This document shows, piece by piece, positions 25,751-34,315 of a stretch of DNA of 64,000 bases (its first letter is position 1; each line of letters starts with the position of its first letter). Under the pieces are notes generated by a model that saw only the letters and a list, made by a program, of their open reading frames with translations, did no database searches and was not told where the DNA came from. This stretch comes from Streptomyces endocoffeicus (lineage in GTDB: Bacteria; Actinomycetota; Actinomycetes; Streptomycetales; Streptomycetaceae), in assembly GCF_016741935.1 (NCBI RefSeq), contig NZ_JAERRG010000017.1, forward strand, positions 124,001 to 188,000, read 5' to 3'. The position numbers were made by a program, and so were the translations under genes.

Positions 25751-26670
25751 CCCGATCAGGCGGTCCGTCCCCCGCCGAGCAGCATCTCGGCGACCGCCTT
25801 GCGGCTCTGGTCGACGGTGAGCTGGGGCATGACGCGCGGGAGCGCGTCCTCGCCCATCTCGCCACCTGCTGCAAGTGCAAGGCGGAGGCCGATGCTCAGC
25901 GTCGGCTGAAAAACGTGTTCGCCCAGACGGCGCCCCCGGCACCGTCGGAGGGCTTTCTGGCCCGTCTCCAGGGCCTGCCGGCCGCGGGCGGCGATGACGG
26001 TATGGGTGGCTCCCCGTTCGGGGGCTCGGGCGTCTTCGGCCCGCGCGATCTGCGCGGTGGGTCGCGGGACGTGCGCGAGCTGCGTGATGTGCGGGAGCCG
26101 GAGGAGAGACGGGAGCGGGCGTTCGCCTTCGTGCCCGCGATGCCCCCGGGCACCGCGATCGCACCGGCGGCGTCGGCCCGTGCCTCGCGTCAGCGCGGCT
26201 TCCGGATCCATGAGGTCGAGCGCCCCGCCCCGCGCCGCAGGTTCGCCTTCGCGGCGGCCGGAGCGGTCTCCCTGGCGGCCTTCGCGCTCGGCGCGGCCCT
26301 GCCGCTGGACGCGGCGGTCGACCCCCCGGGCAGTTCGGCCGACGGCGCCGACACCGCGGTCTCCCCGATGAGCGCCGACACCGCCGTGAACGCGGGCGTG
26401 CGGGAGCGCACCCGCCAGGAGGTGGGCCTGCTGGCCACCACGGACACCAGGACGGTCGCCCCGTCCCCGACGGCCACCCCGTCCCCACCGTCCCTGCGCC
26501 AGCCCGTGGCGGCGCTGAATCCGCTGATACAGCCGATTCTGTCGGTCACGGAGCTGCTGCGGGCGTCGAACTCCACGCCCCCGGCCCCCCGGCCGACCCA
26601 GCTGGAGGTCCCGTCCGGGCCCGCGTCGGGCGGCTCGCCGTACCTCGGGGTCAGCGCACCCCCGAAGTAG
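25747..26670 (+). CDS. rseA: Zinc-binding anti-sigma factor (RseA-like)
   Basis: 307 aa from the GTG that overlaps the sigE stop (GTGA). The N-terminal ZAS domain has His37-x3-Cys41-x2-Cys44 in LAHLATCCKCKAE, the motif that binds zinc and the sigma factor. A linker with an internal DVRELRDVRE repeat leads to one transmembrane helix at about 176-198 (FAFAAAGAVSLAAFALGAAL) and an extracytoplasmic Thr/Pro-rich C-terminus of about 110 residues, which could receive the stress signal. The overlap ensures stoichiometric synthesis with SigE. Confidence 0.9.
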   Translation: MTRSGGPSPAEQHLGDRLAALVDGELGHDARERVLAHLATCCKCKAEADAQRRLKNVFAQTAPPAPSEGFLARLQGLPAAGGDDGMGGSPFGGSGVFGPRDLRGGSRDVRELRDVREPEERRERAFAFVPAMPPGTAIAPAASARASRQRGFRIHEVERPAPRRRFAFAAAGAVSLAAFALGAALPLDAAVDPPGSSADGADTAVSPMSADTAVNAGVRERTRQEVGLLATTDTRTVAPSPTATPSPPSLRQPVAALNPLIQPILSVTELLRASNSTPPAPRPTQLEVPSGPASGGSPYLGVSAPPK

Positions 26671-26884
26671 CGCGGAAGCGGTACGACGGCGATCACGGCG
26701 CCCAGTCTCCGGCCGTCCGTGTCGTTGCCGATGTCTTTGCCGATCATGACAAGGTCTTTTCGTCCGCCCTGCGCGAGCGCCGACGGACCTGATTGAATCG
26801 CCTCCGGGCAGCGCGACCCGGAGGCGGCGATGTATGCCCCGGACGGGTGCGGTCCCTGCCTGTCTGCGGGAACTTGGGGAGATC

Positions 26885-28633
26885 ATGGACGAGCCGATGG
26901 CCGAGGCCCCTGGGCCCAAGCCGAAGCCGAGGTGGTGGAGCCGCCCGGCCGCCGCGCGACCCGGCGACCGGCCGAACGACGCGGTCGACGCGGCGGAGGG
27001 CGCCGAGGAGCGTACGGAGGCGGCCGCCGCGCAGGTGGCGCCGGAGCCGGTGGACGCCCCGGTGGAGGGCCCAGCGCCCGAGGAGCGGGCGCCCCGGCCG
27101 TTGCATGAGCCCGACCCGTACAGCACCCCGCCCTACGGCGGCCCGGGGCCGTGGGCCCCGGCCCCGCCCGTACAGCACCCGGTGGCGACCCCCGCGCAGG
27201 GCACGCATGTCCCGCCCGGGATGGCCCAGGCGCCGCCCCAGACGCCTCCCCAGGCGCCCGGGATGACCCCGCCGCACGGCACGCCGGTGCCGTCCGCCGT
27301 AGGGCCCGTACCGGGCCAGAGCGCGCCCCCGCCCATGCCGCACCACCCCGGGATGACCCCGCCGCACGGCACACAGCTGCCTCCGGGCTCCGGAGAGCCT
27401 CTCCAGGGCCACCAGAGCCACCAGGGCGTCCCCATGGCGCAGCCCGCCCAGGGCGCCCAGTGGGGCGGCTACGACCCCTGGACCGTGGTTCCGCCGCCCG
27501 CAGAGCGCGAGCGGAAGACCGTCTCCCGCCGCGGCGCCTGGATCGCCGTTCTGCTGATCGCCCTGGTCGCGGGGTGCCTCGGCGGCGGTATCGGCGCCTA
27601 CGCGGAGCGGGACCGCGCCTCCGGGGGCGTCGATGTGAAGCTGCCGCAGGCCCCGGTCGAGAAGGAGGCCAGGTCCCCGGGCAGCGTCGCCGGGATCGCC
27701 GCCAGGTCGCTGCCCGGCGTGGTGACCATCCATGTGCGGGGCAGCGCGGAGGAGGGCACCGGCACCGGCTTCGTCCTCGACAAGCAGGGCCACATCCTCA
27801 CCAACAACCACGTCGTCCAGCCCGCCGGCACGGACGGCGAGATATCGGTGACCTTCAACGGTGGCCAGGACGCCAAGGCCGAGGTGATCGGCCGGGACAC
27901 CGGGTACGACCTCGCGGTGATCAAGGTGGACCGAGTCTCCGGGCTCACCCCGCTGCCGCTGGGCAACTCCGACTCGGTGCGCGTCGGCGACCCCGTCGTG
28001 GCCATCGGCGCCCCCTTCGACCTGGCGGGCACGGTCACCTCCGGGATCATCAGCGCCAAGGAGCGTCCCATCACGGCGGGTGGCGAGAAGGAGGACGGCA
28101 GCGACGTCAGCTATGTCGACGCGCTGCAGACCGACGCCCCGATCAACCCGGGCAACTCCGGCGGCCCCCTGGTCGACCGCAAGGCGCGGGTCATCGGGAT
28201 CAACAGCGCGATCCGGGCGGCCGACGACGGCTCGGGCCTCGGCGGCGGCCAGGGCGGCAGCATCGGCCTGGGCTTCGCCATCCCGATCAACCAGGGCAAG
28301 CGGGTCGCCGAGGAGCTGATCAACACCGGGAAGGCCACCCATCCGGTCATCGGCGTCACCCTCGACATGGGCTACACGGGCGACGGCGCCCGGGTGAACA
28401 CCAAGGGCGCCGGCGGCGGCGCGCCGGTCACCGCGGGCGGCCCCGGCGACAAGGCGGGGATCGAGCCCGGCGACGTGATCACGGAGGTGGACGGCGTCCG
28501 GGTGCACAGCGGCCAGGAGCTGATCGTGAAGATCCGCAGCCACCGCCCCGGGGACCGGCTCGGACTCACCGTCAGGCGCGACGGCAAGGAGCGTGCCGCG
28601 GAGCTGACCCTGGGCTCGGCGAGTAGCGGCTGA
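26885..28633 (+). CDS. htrA: HtrA/DegP-type membrane serine protease with PDZ domain
   Basis: 582 aa; ATG with GGGGAG just upstream (a second ATG four codons later is possible). Residues 1-210 are a disordered Pro-rich cytoplasmic part with repeats of GMTPPHGT. One transmembrane helix lies at about 219-240. The trypsin-like domain has the triad His309 (LTNNHVV), Asp342 (GYDLAVIK) and Ser425 (PGNSGGPL), and one PDZ domain (about 480-580, GIEPGDVITEVDGVRV). It should degrade or refold misfolded proteins outside the membrane. Position after sigE-rseA matches M. tuberculosis Rv1223. Confidence 0.92.
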   Translation: MDEPMAEAPGPKPKPRWWSRPAAARPGDRPNDAVDAAEGAEERTEAAAAQVAPEPVDAPVEGPAPEERAPRPLHEPDPYSTPPYGGPGPWAPAPPVQHPVATPAQGTHVPPGMAQAPPQTPPQAPGMTPPHGTPVPSAVGPVPGQSAPPPMPHHPGMTPPHGTQLPPGSGEPLQGHQSHQGVPMAQPAQGAQWGGYDPWTVVPPPAERERKTVSRRGAWIAVLLIALVAGCLGGGIGAYAERDRASGGVDVKLPQAPVEKEARSPGSVAGIAARSLPGVVTIHVRGSAEEGTGTGFVLDKQGHILTNNHVVQPAGTDGEISVTFNGGQDAKAEVIGRDTGYDLAVIKVDRVSGLTPLPLGNSDSVRVGDPVVAIGAPFDLAGTVTSGIISAKERPITAGGEKEDGSDVSYVDALQTDAPINPGNSGGPLVDRKARVIGINSAIRAADDGSGLGGGQGGSIGLGFAIPINQGKRVAEELINTGKATHPVIGVTLDMGYTGDGARVNTKGAGGGAPVTAGGPGDKAGIEPGDVITEVDGVRVHSGQELIVKIRSHRPGDRLGLTVRRDGKERAAELTLGSASSG

Positions 28634-28732
28634 CGCCCGTTGTTGGCCCGGCCGTCTCCCGCGCCGCCCCCACCGCCAGGTACGGTATTGAGTGGCCCAG
28701 GCCGGGGCCCAGACGTCTTGAGGAGCTGCAAG

Positions 28733-29203
28733 GTGTTGGACATAGGACCTCTCGAGCTTGTCGCGCTCGTTGTCCTTGCGGTGCTCGTCTTCGGCCCGGA
28801 CAAGCTCCCGAAGGTGATTCGGGACGTGACGCAGTTCATCCGGAAGATCCGGGAGTTCTCCGACAGCGCCAAGGAGGACATCCGCTCCGAGCTGGGGCCG
28901 GAGTTCAAGGACTTCGAGTTCGAGGACCTCAACCCCAAGACCTTCGTGCGCAAGCACGTGATGGACTCCGATGAGTTCGGCCTGAAGGAGATCCGTAACG
29001 GCTTCGACCTCCGCAAGGAGATGGCGGAGGTCGCCGACGCGGTGCACGGCCGGGAGAGTGATCCGCCGCAGGGCTCTTCAGGGGCTTCCGACACCACCCC
29101 GCTGTCCCTGTCCAAGGACGACTCCAGCACGCCTGACCTGCTGCGCAAGCGCGAGGAGCCGGGGCGCGAGGAGCGCCCGCCGTTCGACTCCGACGCCACT
29201 TGA
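28733..29203 (+). CDS. tatB: Sec-independent protein translocase subunit TatB
   Basis: 156 aa from a GTG with GAGGAG (28720-28725) seven bases upstream; an in-frame TTG codon follows immediately. The short N-terminal helix LDIGPLELVALVVLAVLVFG ends in the hinge FGPDKLPK, then an amphipathic helix (VTQFIRKIREFSDSAKEDIR) and a charged C-terminus, the TatB layout. It receives twin-arginine signal peptides together with TatC, which is not in this window. Linked to the envelope-stress genes as Rv1224 is. Confidence 0.92.
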   Translation: MLDIGPLELVALVVLAVLVFGPDKLPKVIRDVTQFIRKIREFSDSAKEDIRSELGPEFKDFEFEDLNPKTFVRKHVMDSDEFGLKEIRNGFDLRKEMAEVADAVHGRESDPPQGSSGASDTTPLSLSKDDSSTPDLLRKREEPGREERPPFDSDAT

Positions 29204-29322
29204 TCCCCCCGTATGCCCGGCCTGGTTGACCCGTATGGCTATCCTCCCTTTGTCCGGGGTGAGGGTCGCCCGAGGGGGGCGGGCCGCCCACGACGCAGGG
29301 CAAACGAGGAGGCCGCGCGCAC

Positions 29323-29982
29323 ATGGAGACCACGGGTCGGCTAGGGGAACGAGGGGTGGCAGCGGCCGCGCAGGGGATGCCGGCCGACGCCCGGCGGAGT
29401 GTCGACGGCTATCTGATGGCCGCCTTCCCCTGGTACGGGCTTGACGAGGCGTTCACCGGCCCCCGCTGGCTGATGCAGGTGGGCGCGGCCGCGGACGGCA
29501 TCGTCGAGTACGGCTCGACCGGCCATGGCGAGGAGCCGTCCCTGAAGGTCGAGACCGATATGGACCAGCAGCGCTTCACGGTGGTCGTCACCGTGGCCAG
29601 CCGCCCGGGGCGGGACAGCGCCGACGGTACCGGCAAGCTGGAGGCCACCTCGGTCTCCTCGGCCGCCTGGCTGGCCGGCTCCGGTCTGTTGTCGTGCACC
29701 TGGCCGACCCGCATGGAGCGGGCGCTGCGCCAGGACTGGCTGGACCAGCAGACCGCGATCGCCTGGGAGCTGGCGGACGACCTGGAGGGCGAGAGCTGGT
29801 CGCAGCTGTCGCTCCCGGTGGACGGGGTGCCGACCGACTTCCACTACCGCGAGTCGGAGTACGGCTGGGTGCTGGCCGGTACGGCGAACGAGGACGTGCA
29901 CATCGGGGCGTACGGGCGCGGGATGAGCGCCTACGGCCTGGGCTTCGCCGTCGTGAAGGACATCGCCCGCTACGACGGGTAG
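29323..29982 (+). CDS. Conserved hypothetical protein between tatB and mrp
   Basis: 219 aa from an ATG with GAGGAGG ten bases upstream. No signal peptide or membrane helix. I do not recognise a domain; the sequence has a mixed alpha/beta look with many aromatic residues (DGYLMAAFPWYGLDEAFTGP, HYRESEYGWVLAG). Similar proteins occur at this place in other Streptomyces. The final codons IARYDG and the stop are repeated downstream (next entry), and a strong bidirectional terminator separates it from mrp. Confidence 0.8.
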   Translation: METTGRLGERGVAAAAQGMPADARRSVDGYLMAAFPWYGLDEAFTGPRWLMQVGAAADGIVEYGSTGHGEEPSLKVETDMDQQRFTVVVTVASRPGRDSADGTGKLEATSVSSAAWLAGSGLLSCTWPTRMERALRQDWLDQQTAIAWELADDLEGESWSQLSLPVDGVPTDFHYRESEYGWVLAGTANEDVHIGAYGRGMSAYGLGFAVVKDIARYDG

Positions 29983-30020
29983 GGGCCGTACCGCCGCTAC
30001 GACGGGTAGGGGCGTACCGC
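29968..30020. repeat. 27-bp tandem duplication spanning a stop codon
   Basis: 29968-29994 and 29995-30020 are identical except for one deleted base. The unit starts CGCTACGACGGGTAGGGG, so it contains the last codons (Arg-Tyr-Asp-Gly) and the TAG stop of the preceding gene. Confidence 0.95.
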
Positions 30021-30021
30021 A

Positions 30022-30071
30022 CCCATGGCTCGGGGGCGGTTTCCCCAGGGAAACCGCCCCCGAGCCATGGG
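30022..30071. terminator. Strong bidirectional terminator
   Basis: A perfect 23-bp stem (30022-30044 with 30049-30071), loop CCAG, between the convergent hypothetical gene and mrp. The stem contains TTTCC/GGAAA next to the loop. Confidence 0.92.
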
Positions 30072-30091
30072 CCGTGGCCGAGCGCGCCCGC

Positions 30092-31246
30092 TCAGAACTT
30101 GTTGCGCGGGGTGACGCCCAGCGACATGCCCGCGAGGCCGCGCTGGCGGCCGCCGATCTTGCCCGCGATCGCCTTGAGCGCGCTGCCCGCCGGGGAGTCG
30201 GGGTCGGTCAGCACGACCGGCTTGCCCTCGTCGCCGCCCTCGCGCAGCCGTACGTCGATCGGGATGGAGCCCAGCACCGGCACCGTCGTCCCGGTGGTCC
30301 GGCTGAGTCCGTCGGCGACCACCTGGCCACCGCCGGTGCCGAAGACGTCGACCATCTCGTCGCAGTGCGGGCAGGGCAGCCCGGACATGTTCTCCACCAC
30401 GCCGACGATCTTCTGATGGGTCTGGACGGCGATGGCGCCGGCCCGCTCGGCGACCTCGGCCGCGGCCTGCTGCGGCGTGGTCACCACCAGGATCTCGGCG
30501 TTGGGCACCAGCTGGGCGACGGAGATCGCGATGTCGCCGGTGCCCGGGGGGAGGTCGAGCAGCAGCACATCGAGGTCGCCCCAGTAGACATCGGCCAGGA
30601 ACTGCTGGAGCGCGCGGTGCAGCATCGGCCCGCGCCAGACCACCGGGGCGTTCCCCGGGGTGAACATCCCGATCGAGATCACCTTCACGCCGTTCGCCGA
30701 CGGCGGCATGATCATGTTCTCGACCTGGGTGGGCCGCCCGTCGGCGCCCAGCATGCGCGGCACCGAGTGGCCGTAGATGTCGGCGTCCACCACGCCGACC
30801 TTGAGCCCGTCCGCGGCCAGCGCGGCGGCCAGGTTGACCGTCACCGAGGACTTGCCGACCCCGCCCTTGCCGGAGGCCACCGCGTACACCCGGGTCAGCG
30901 AGCCGGGCTTGGCGAAGGGCACCTCGCGCTCGGCCTGGCCGCCGCGCAGCGAGGCGGCCAGCTCACGCCGCTGCTCGTCGCTCATCACCTCGAGGTCGAC
31001 CGTGACTCCGGTCACACCCTCGACCCCGGCGACCGCCGTCCGCACATTGCTGGTGATCGTGTCCCGCATCGGACAGCCGGAGACCGTGAGATAGACCACC
31101 ACGGCGACCGAGCCATCCGCCGCGATCTCGACGGATTTGACCATGCCGAGTTCGGTGATCGGCTTGTGGATCTCCGGGTCGTTGACCGTCGCGAGCGCGG
31201 CGCGTACCGCGTCTTCGCTCGGCGCTGGGAGGGTGTCGGTAGCCAT
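30092..31246 (-). CDS. mrp: Mrp/ApbC-type iron-sulfur cluster carrier ATPase
   Basis: 384 aa. N-terminal MIP18/DUF59 domain (DPEIHKPITELGMV, TVSGCPMRDTI), then a P-loop NTPase with deviant Walker A ASGKGGVGKSS at 124-134, LLLDLPPGTGD, and the CPHC motif near residue 290 that binds the bridging Fe-S cluster. It delivers Fe-S clusters to apo-proteins. The gene order with DUF1003 and MgtE-N genes on the same strand is also found in mycobacteria (Rv1229c-Rv1232c, from memory). It is 41 bp downstream of the DUF1003 gene, probably one operon. Confidence 0.93.
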   Translation of the reverse strand: MATDTLPAPSEDAVRAALATVNDPEIHKPITELGMVKSVEIAADGSVAVVVYLTVSGCPMRDTITSNVRTAVAGVEGVTGVTVDLEVMSDEQRRELAASLRGGQAEREVPFAKPGSLTRVYAVASGKGGVGKSSVTVNLAAALAADGLKVGVVDADIYGHSVPRMLGADGRPTQVENMIMPPSANGVKVISIGMFTPGNAPVVWRGPMLHRALQQFLADVYWGDLDVLLLDLPPGTGDIAISVAQLVPNAEILVVTTPQQAAAEVAERAGAIAVQTHQKIVGVVENMSGLPCPHCDEMVDVFGTGGGQVVADGLSRTTGTTVPVLGSIPIDVRLREGGDEGKPVVLTDPDSPAGSALKAIAGKIGGRQRGLAGMSLGVTPRNKF

Positions 31247-31287
31247 ACGGAGATGGTACGGCGCCGTGGGTGGGGCGCGGACGGCCG

Positions 31288-31818
31288 TCAGCGGTCGTGT
31301 TCCTCACTCGGCCGGGGTTCGCCGTGGCCGCCCGGCCGCGGGGCGCTCCGGCCGCCGTCCGGCCCCTGGCGCAGGTCCGCCAGCTGGTCGCGGAGCCAGT
31401 CGCGGGTGGCCACCTCGCCCAGGCCCGTGCGCAGCGCCGCAATCTCCCGGGTGAGGAACTCGGTGTCGGCGATGGACCGTTCGTTCTGCTTGCGGTCCTG
31501 TTCGAGATTGACCCGGTCCCGGTCGGCCTGCCGGTACTGGGCCAGCAGGATCAGCGGGGCGGAGTACGACGCCTGGAGCGAGAGCATCAGCGTCAGGAAG
31601 ATGAACGGGAACGGGTCGAACCGCAGCCGCGGCGGCGCCAGGATGTTCCAGAGCAGCCATAAGGCCACGAAGACCGTCATCCAGGCGATGAACCGCCCGG
31701 TGCCCAGGAAGCGCGCGATCCGCTCCGACGCCTTGCCGAACGCCTCGGGGTCCCAGCGCGGCAGCGGGCTGCGGCGCCGCGCCCTGGGCCGGTCCAGACG
31801 GCCGCCGTCACCGTCCAT
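31288..31818 (-). CDS. DUF1003 family membrane protein
   Basis: 176 aa. Two adjacent membrane helices (about 44-62 and 70-90) carry the DUF1003 core FVALWLLWNI and DPFPFIFLTLMLSLQASYSA; a coiled C-terminus (YRQADRDRVNLEQDRKQNER) follows. The family is of unknown function, often near ion transport genes. The first 11 bases overlap the end of the MgtE-N/CBS gene, so they are coupled. Confidence 0.88.
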   Translation of the reverse strand: MDGDGGRLDRPRARRRSPLPRWDPEAFGKASERIARFLGTGRFIAWMTVFVALWLLWNILAPPRLRFDPFPFIFLTLMLSLQASYSAPLILLAQYRQADRDRVNLEQDRKQNERSIADTEFLTREIAALRTGLGEVATRDWLRDQLADLRQGPDGGRSAPRPGGHGEPRPSEEHDR

Positions 31819-33091
31819 CGGCGGCCTCCGGCAGGGCCATCCCGCCGTGCAGCTCGCGCTCCCGCCAGTCGGACGGCAGCAGATGGTCCAGGACGTCGTC
31901 GACCGTCACCGCGCCGAGCAGCGAGCCGGTCTCGTCCACGACGGGCGCCGCGAGCAGGTTGTACGTGGCCAGATGGCCGGCGACGACGGGCAGCGGGGTG
32001 TCCGGCGGCAGCGTCGGCAGATCGGCGTCGACGGCCGCGCCGACGAGGGTGAACGGCGGGTCGCGCAGCAGCCGTTGGAAGTGGATGATGCCCAGATAGC
32101 GCCCGGTGGGCGTCTGGTCGGGCGGGCGGCAGACATAGACCTGGGCGGCGAGCGCGGGGGTCAGGTCCTGGTCGCGCACCCGGGCGAGCGCGTCCGCGAC
32201 GGTGGCGTCCGGGCGCAGCACGATCGGCTCGGTCGTCATCAGACCGCCCGCCGACCCCTCCTCGTACGACATCAGCCGCCGCATGTCCGCCGCGTCCCGG
32301 GGGCGCATCAGGTCCAGCAGCCGCTCCTTGTCGGGCTCGGGGAGTTCGGAGAGCAGATCGGCCGCGTCATCGGGGTCCATGGCCTCCAGGACGTCGGCCG
32401 CGCGCTCCTCCTTGAGCTTGCCGAGGATCTCCACCTGATCGTCGTCGGGCAGCTCCTCCAGGACGTCCGCGAGCCGCTCGTCGTCCAGGGCGGCCGCCAC
32501 CTCGCCCCGGCGCTTGGCGGACAGGTGGTGCAGCACATTGGCCAGGTCGGCGGGGCGCAGCTGCTCGAAGGTGGCCAGCAGGTTCTCCGCGCCCTGCCCC
32601 TGCTCCTCCAGCGAGAAGCCGGTGACCGCCGACCAGTCCACGGTCAGCGCCTCGCCGCGGCGGCCCAGCGCGCGGGTCCTGCCGCGGCGGACGAAGACCT
32701 TGTCGACCTCCCAGTCCCGGCGCGCGGGCAGCTGGCTCATCGCCACGTCCAGGACCGTCACCGGGTCACCGGTCTCGACCAGCCGCACCGTGCGGTCGAG
32801 CAGTTCGCCGAGGACCAGGGTCTCGGTGGGGCGCTGTTCGAAGCGGCGCATGTTGAGCACGCCGGTGGTGATGACCTGGCCGGACTCCACACCGGTCACC
32901 CGGGTCATGGGCAGGAAGATCCGGCGGCGGCCGATCACCTCGACCACCAGGCCGAGCACCCGCGGCGGGCGGCCGGCCAGCCGCAGCATCGCCACGACAT
33001 CGCGCACCCGCCCCACCTGGTCGCCGTTCGGGTCGAAGACGGCGACGCCCGCGAGATGCGAGACGAAGACCCGGGGGGTGCCTGTCGGCAT
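31808..33091 (-). CDS. MgtE N-terminal and CBS domain protein
   Basis: 427 aa. Residues 1-160 form PRC-barrel-like domains (VFVSHLAGVAVFDPNGDQVG); about 165-290 is an MgtE-N superhelix (LEELPDDDQVEILGKLKEER, AMDPDDAADLLSELP); two CBS domains follow (from EGSAGGLMTTEPIVL to the end). The MgtE transmembrane domain is missing, so it cannot itself be the channel; it is more likely a Mg-sensing partner or regulator. A membrane-less MgtE-like protein (Rv1232c) stands in the same context in M. tuberculosis. Confidence 0.88.
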   Translation of the reverse strand: MPTGTPRVFVSHLAGVAVFDPNGDQVGRVRDVVAMLRLAGRPPRVLGLVVEVIGRRRIFLPMTRVTGVESGQVITTGVLNMRRFEQRPTETLVLGELLDRTVRLVETGDPVTVLDVAMSQLPARRDWEVDKVFVRRGRTRALGRRGEALTVDWSAVTGFSLEEQGQGAENLLATFEQLRPADLANVLHHLSAKRRGEVAAALDDERLADVLEELPDDDQVEILGKLKEERAADVLEAMDPDDAADLLSELPEPDKERLLDLMRPRDAADMRRLMSYEEGSAGGLMTTEPIVLRPDATVADALARVRDQDLTPALAAQVYVCRPPDQTPTGRYLGIIHFQRLLRDPPFTLVGAAVDADLPTLPPDTPLPVVAGHLATYNLLAAPVVDETGSLLGAVTVDDVLDHLLPSDWRERELHGGMALPEAADGR

Positions 33092-33105
33092 GCCCTGCCT
33101 CCCCT

Positions 33106-33135
33106 CGTATCTGGGGCTTCCGTATCTGGGGCTTC
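33106..33135. repeat. Perfect 15-bp tandem duplication in the MgtE-N gene leader
   Basis: CGTATCTGGGGCTTC twice head to tail, 15 bases upstream of the minus-strand start at 33091. Confidence 0.9.
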
Positions 33136-33306
33136 CTTGTCAGGTTTCGTGGTCATTCAAGGCAATGATCCGCTCTTCACCGGGTTCAGGCTAACGTGCC
33201 CGCACCTGCCCTGCCGCCGGGCGAGGGCACCGCGGGACCCTGCGGACACCGCGGGACGGCACCGGTACGCTGCCCTACTGCACCGGCATCAGGAGGCAGA
33301 GCGGAC

Positions 33307-34056
33307 GTGCGCACCCGGAACAGGGCTGTCGTTGCGGCGATGTGCGCGGGGTTGGCCGCCACGCTCGCCGCGTGTGGCGGCGGCGGTGGGGAGAAGGACC
33401 CCGACGCGGGGACCAACGGTGTGGGAAAGCTCCCCGCCACGAAGATCGAGAGCAGGGCCCGTCAGGCGGCCGCCGGCGCGCAGTCGGTGCGGCTCTCCGG
33501 CAGCCTCGTCACCAGCGGAGCCACCTACAAGCTGGACATGCGGCTCAAGGCCGACGGCGGCGCGGGCCAGGTCTCCACCAAGGGCTCCAGCTTCGAGCTG
33601 CTGCGCGTCGGCAAGGAGCTCTATCTCAAGGCCGACGCGGGCTTCTGGTCGCACGACGGCAAGGGTGAGGACCACAGCGGCGTGGGCAACGCGGCCGGCA
33701 AGCTGGACAACAAATATGTGAAGGTCCCCTCCGGCGACCCCTCCTACCAGCGGCTCAGCGGTTTCACCGATATGAAGCTGCTGCTCGACGGATTGCTCGG
33801 AATGCACGGCAAGATCGCCACAGGCGACCACGGGCAGGTGGACGGCGTGCGGACGATCAACATCAGCGCCGGCAAGGCCGGTGAGGGCGGCTCGCTCGAC
33901 GTCTCCCTGGAGGGAAGGCCCTATCCGCTGCGGCTGCAGCGGGCGGGCGGTGCGGGCGTGATCCGGCTCGCGGACTGGAACAAGGGCTTCAAGCTCACCG
34001 CCCCGGAGAAGGGCCATGTGCTCGACTACGGACAGCAGATCCCGGAGACGCCGTAG
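33307..34056 (+). CDS. Lipoprotein, LppX/LprG-like
   Basis: 249 aa from a GTG preceded by GGAGG. A signal peptide ends in the lipobox LAACGG (Cys about residue 23). The mature part (SVRLSGSLVTSGATYKLDMR, then GFWSHDGKGEDHSGVGNAAG) has the pattern of the LppX/LprG family, beta-sheet half-barrels that bind lipids. A carrier function for a membrane lipid is inferred from the family; actinobacterial homologues with no acyl glycolipids exist, so the ligand is open. Divergent from the MgtE-N gene. Confidence 0.82.
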   Translation: MRTRNRAVVAAMCAGLAATLAACGGGGGEKDPDAGTNGVGKLPATKIESRARQAAAGAQSVRLSGSLVTSGATYKLDMRLKADGGAGQVSTKGSSFELLRVGKELYLKADAGFWSHDGKGEDHSGVGNAAGKLDNKYVKVPSGDPSYQRLSGFTDMKLLLDGLLGMHGKIATGDHGQVDGVRTINISAGKAGEGGSLDVSLEGRPYPLRLQRAGGAGVIRLADWNKGFKLTAPEKGHVLDYGQQIPETP

Positions 34057-34082
34057 ACGCGAATGCGCCTGTGAGGCTCCAA

Positions 34083-34315
34083 GGACGCGTCCTTACGATG
34101 GTCGGGCAGCCGGGACGCGTCCTTACGGTCGTCAGCCGGCTAAACAGCTCAGAGGACGTCCGCCACGGGTTGGGCAGCGCCCCGAAGGGGCGCGGGGCTG
34201 TGTCGATGTGCGGCTCCGCCGCGTGGGCGCGACCAGCCACGACGGCGCCGCAGTCGGCCGACGACGCATCGCGACACTTCCAGCGGAGCGCTTAGGACGC
34301 GTCCTTACGGGCGTC
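34083..34315. repeat. Three copies of a gene-end sequence, two of them beyond an inserted element
   Basis: GGACGCGTCCTTACGGGCGTC at 34295-34315 encodes the final Asp-Ala-Arg-Lys-Asp-Ala-Ser codons of the minus-strand gene. Near-copies are at 34113-34133 (TCGTC end) and 34083-34103 (ATGGTC end). The family 1 repeat element sits between the coding copy and the two non-coding copies. Confidence 0.85.
34178..34295. repeat. Interspersed intergenic repeat, family 1, copy B
   Basis: About 118 bp and nearly identical to 1266-1383. It has the same GCGCCCC-GAA-GGGGCGC hairpin and the same right end (TTCCAGCGGAGCGCTTA), which again contains a minus-strand stop codon (TTA, 34292-34294). Confidence 0.85.

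Noticed and set aside
30074..33721. A 1215-codon open frame on the plus strand
   Set aside because: It is antisense to mrp, DUF1003 and MgtE-N genes, which have clear domains; long antisense frames are a by-product of the extreme third-position G+C bias.
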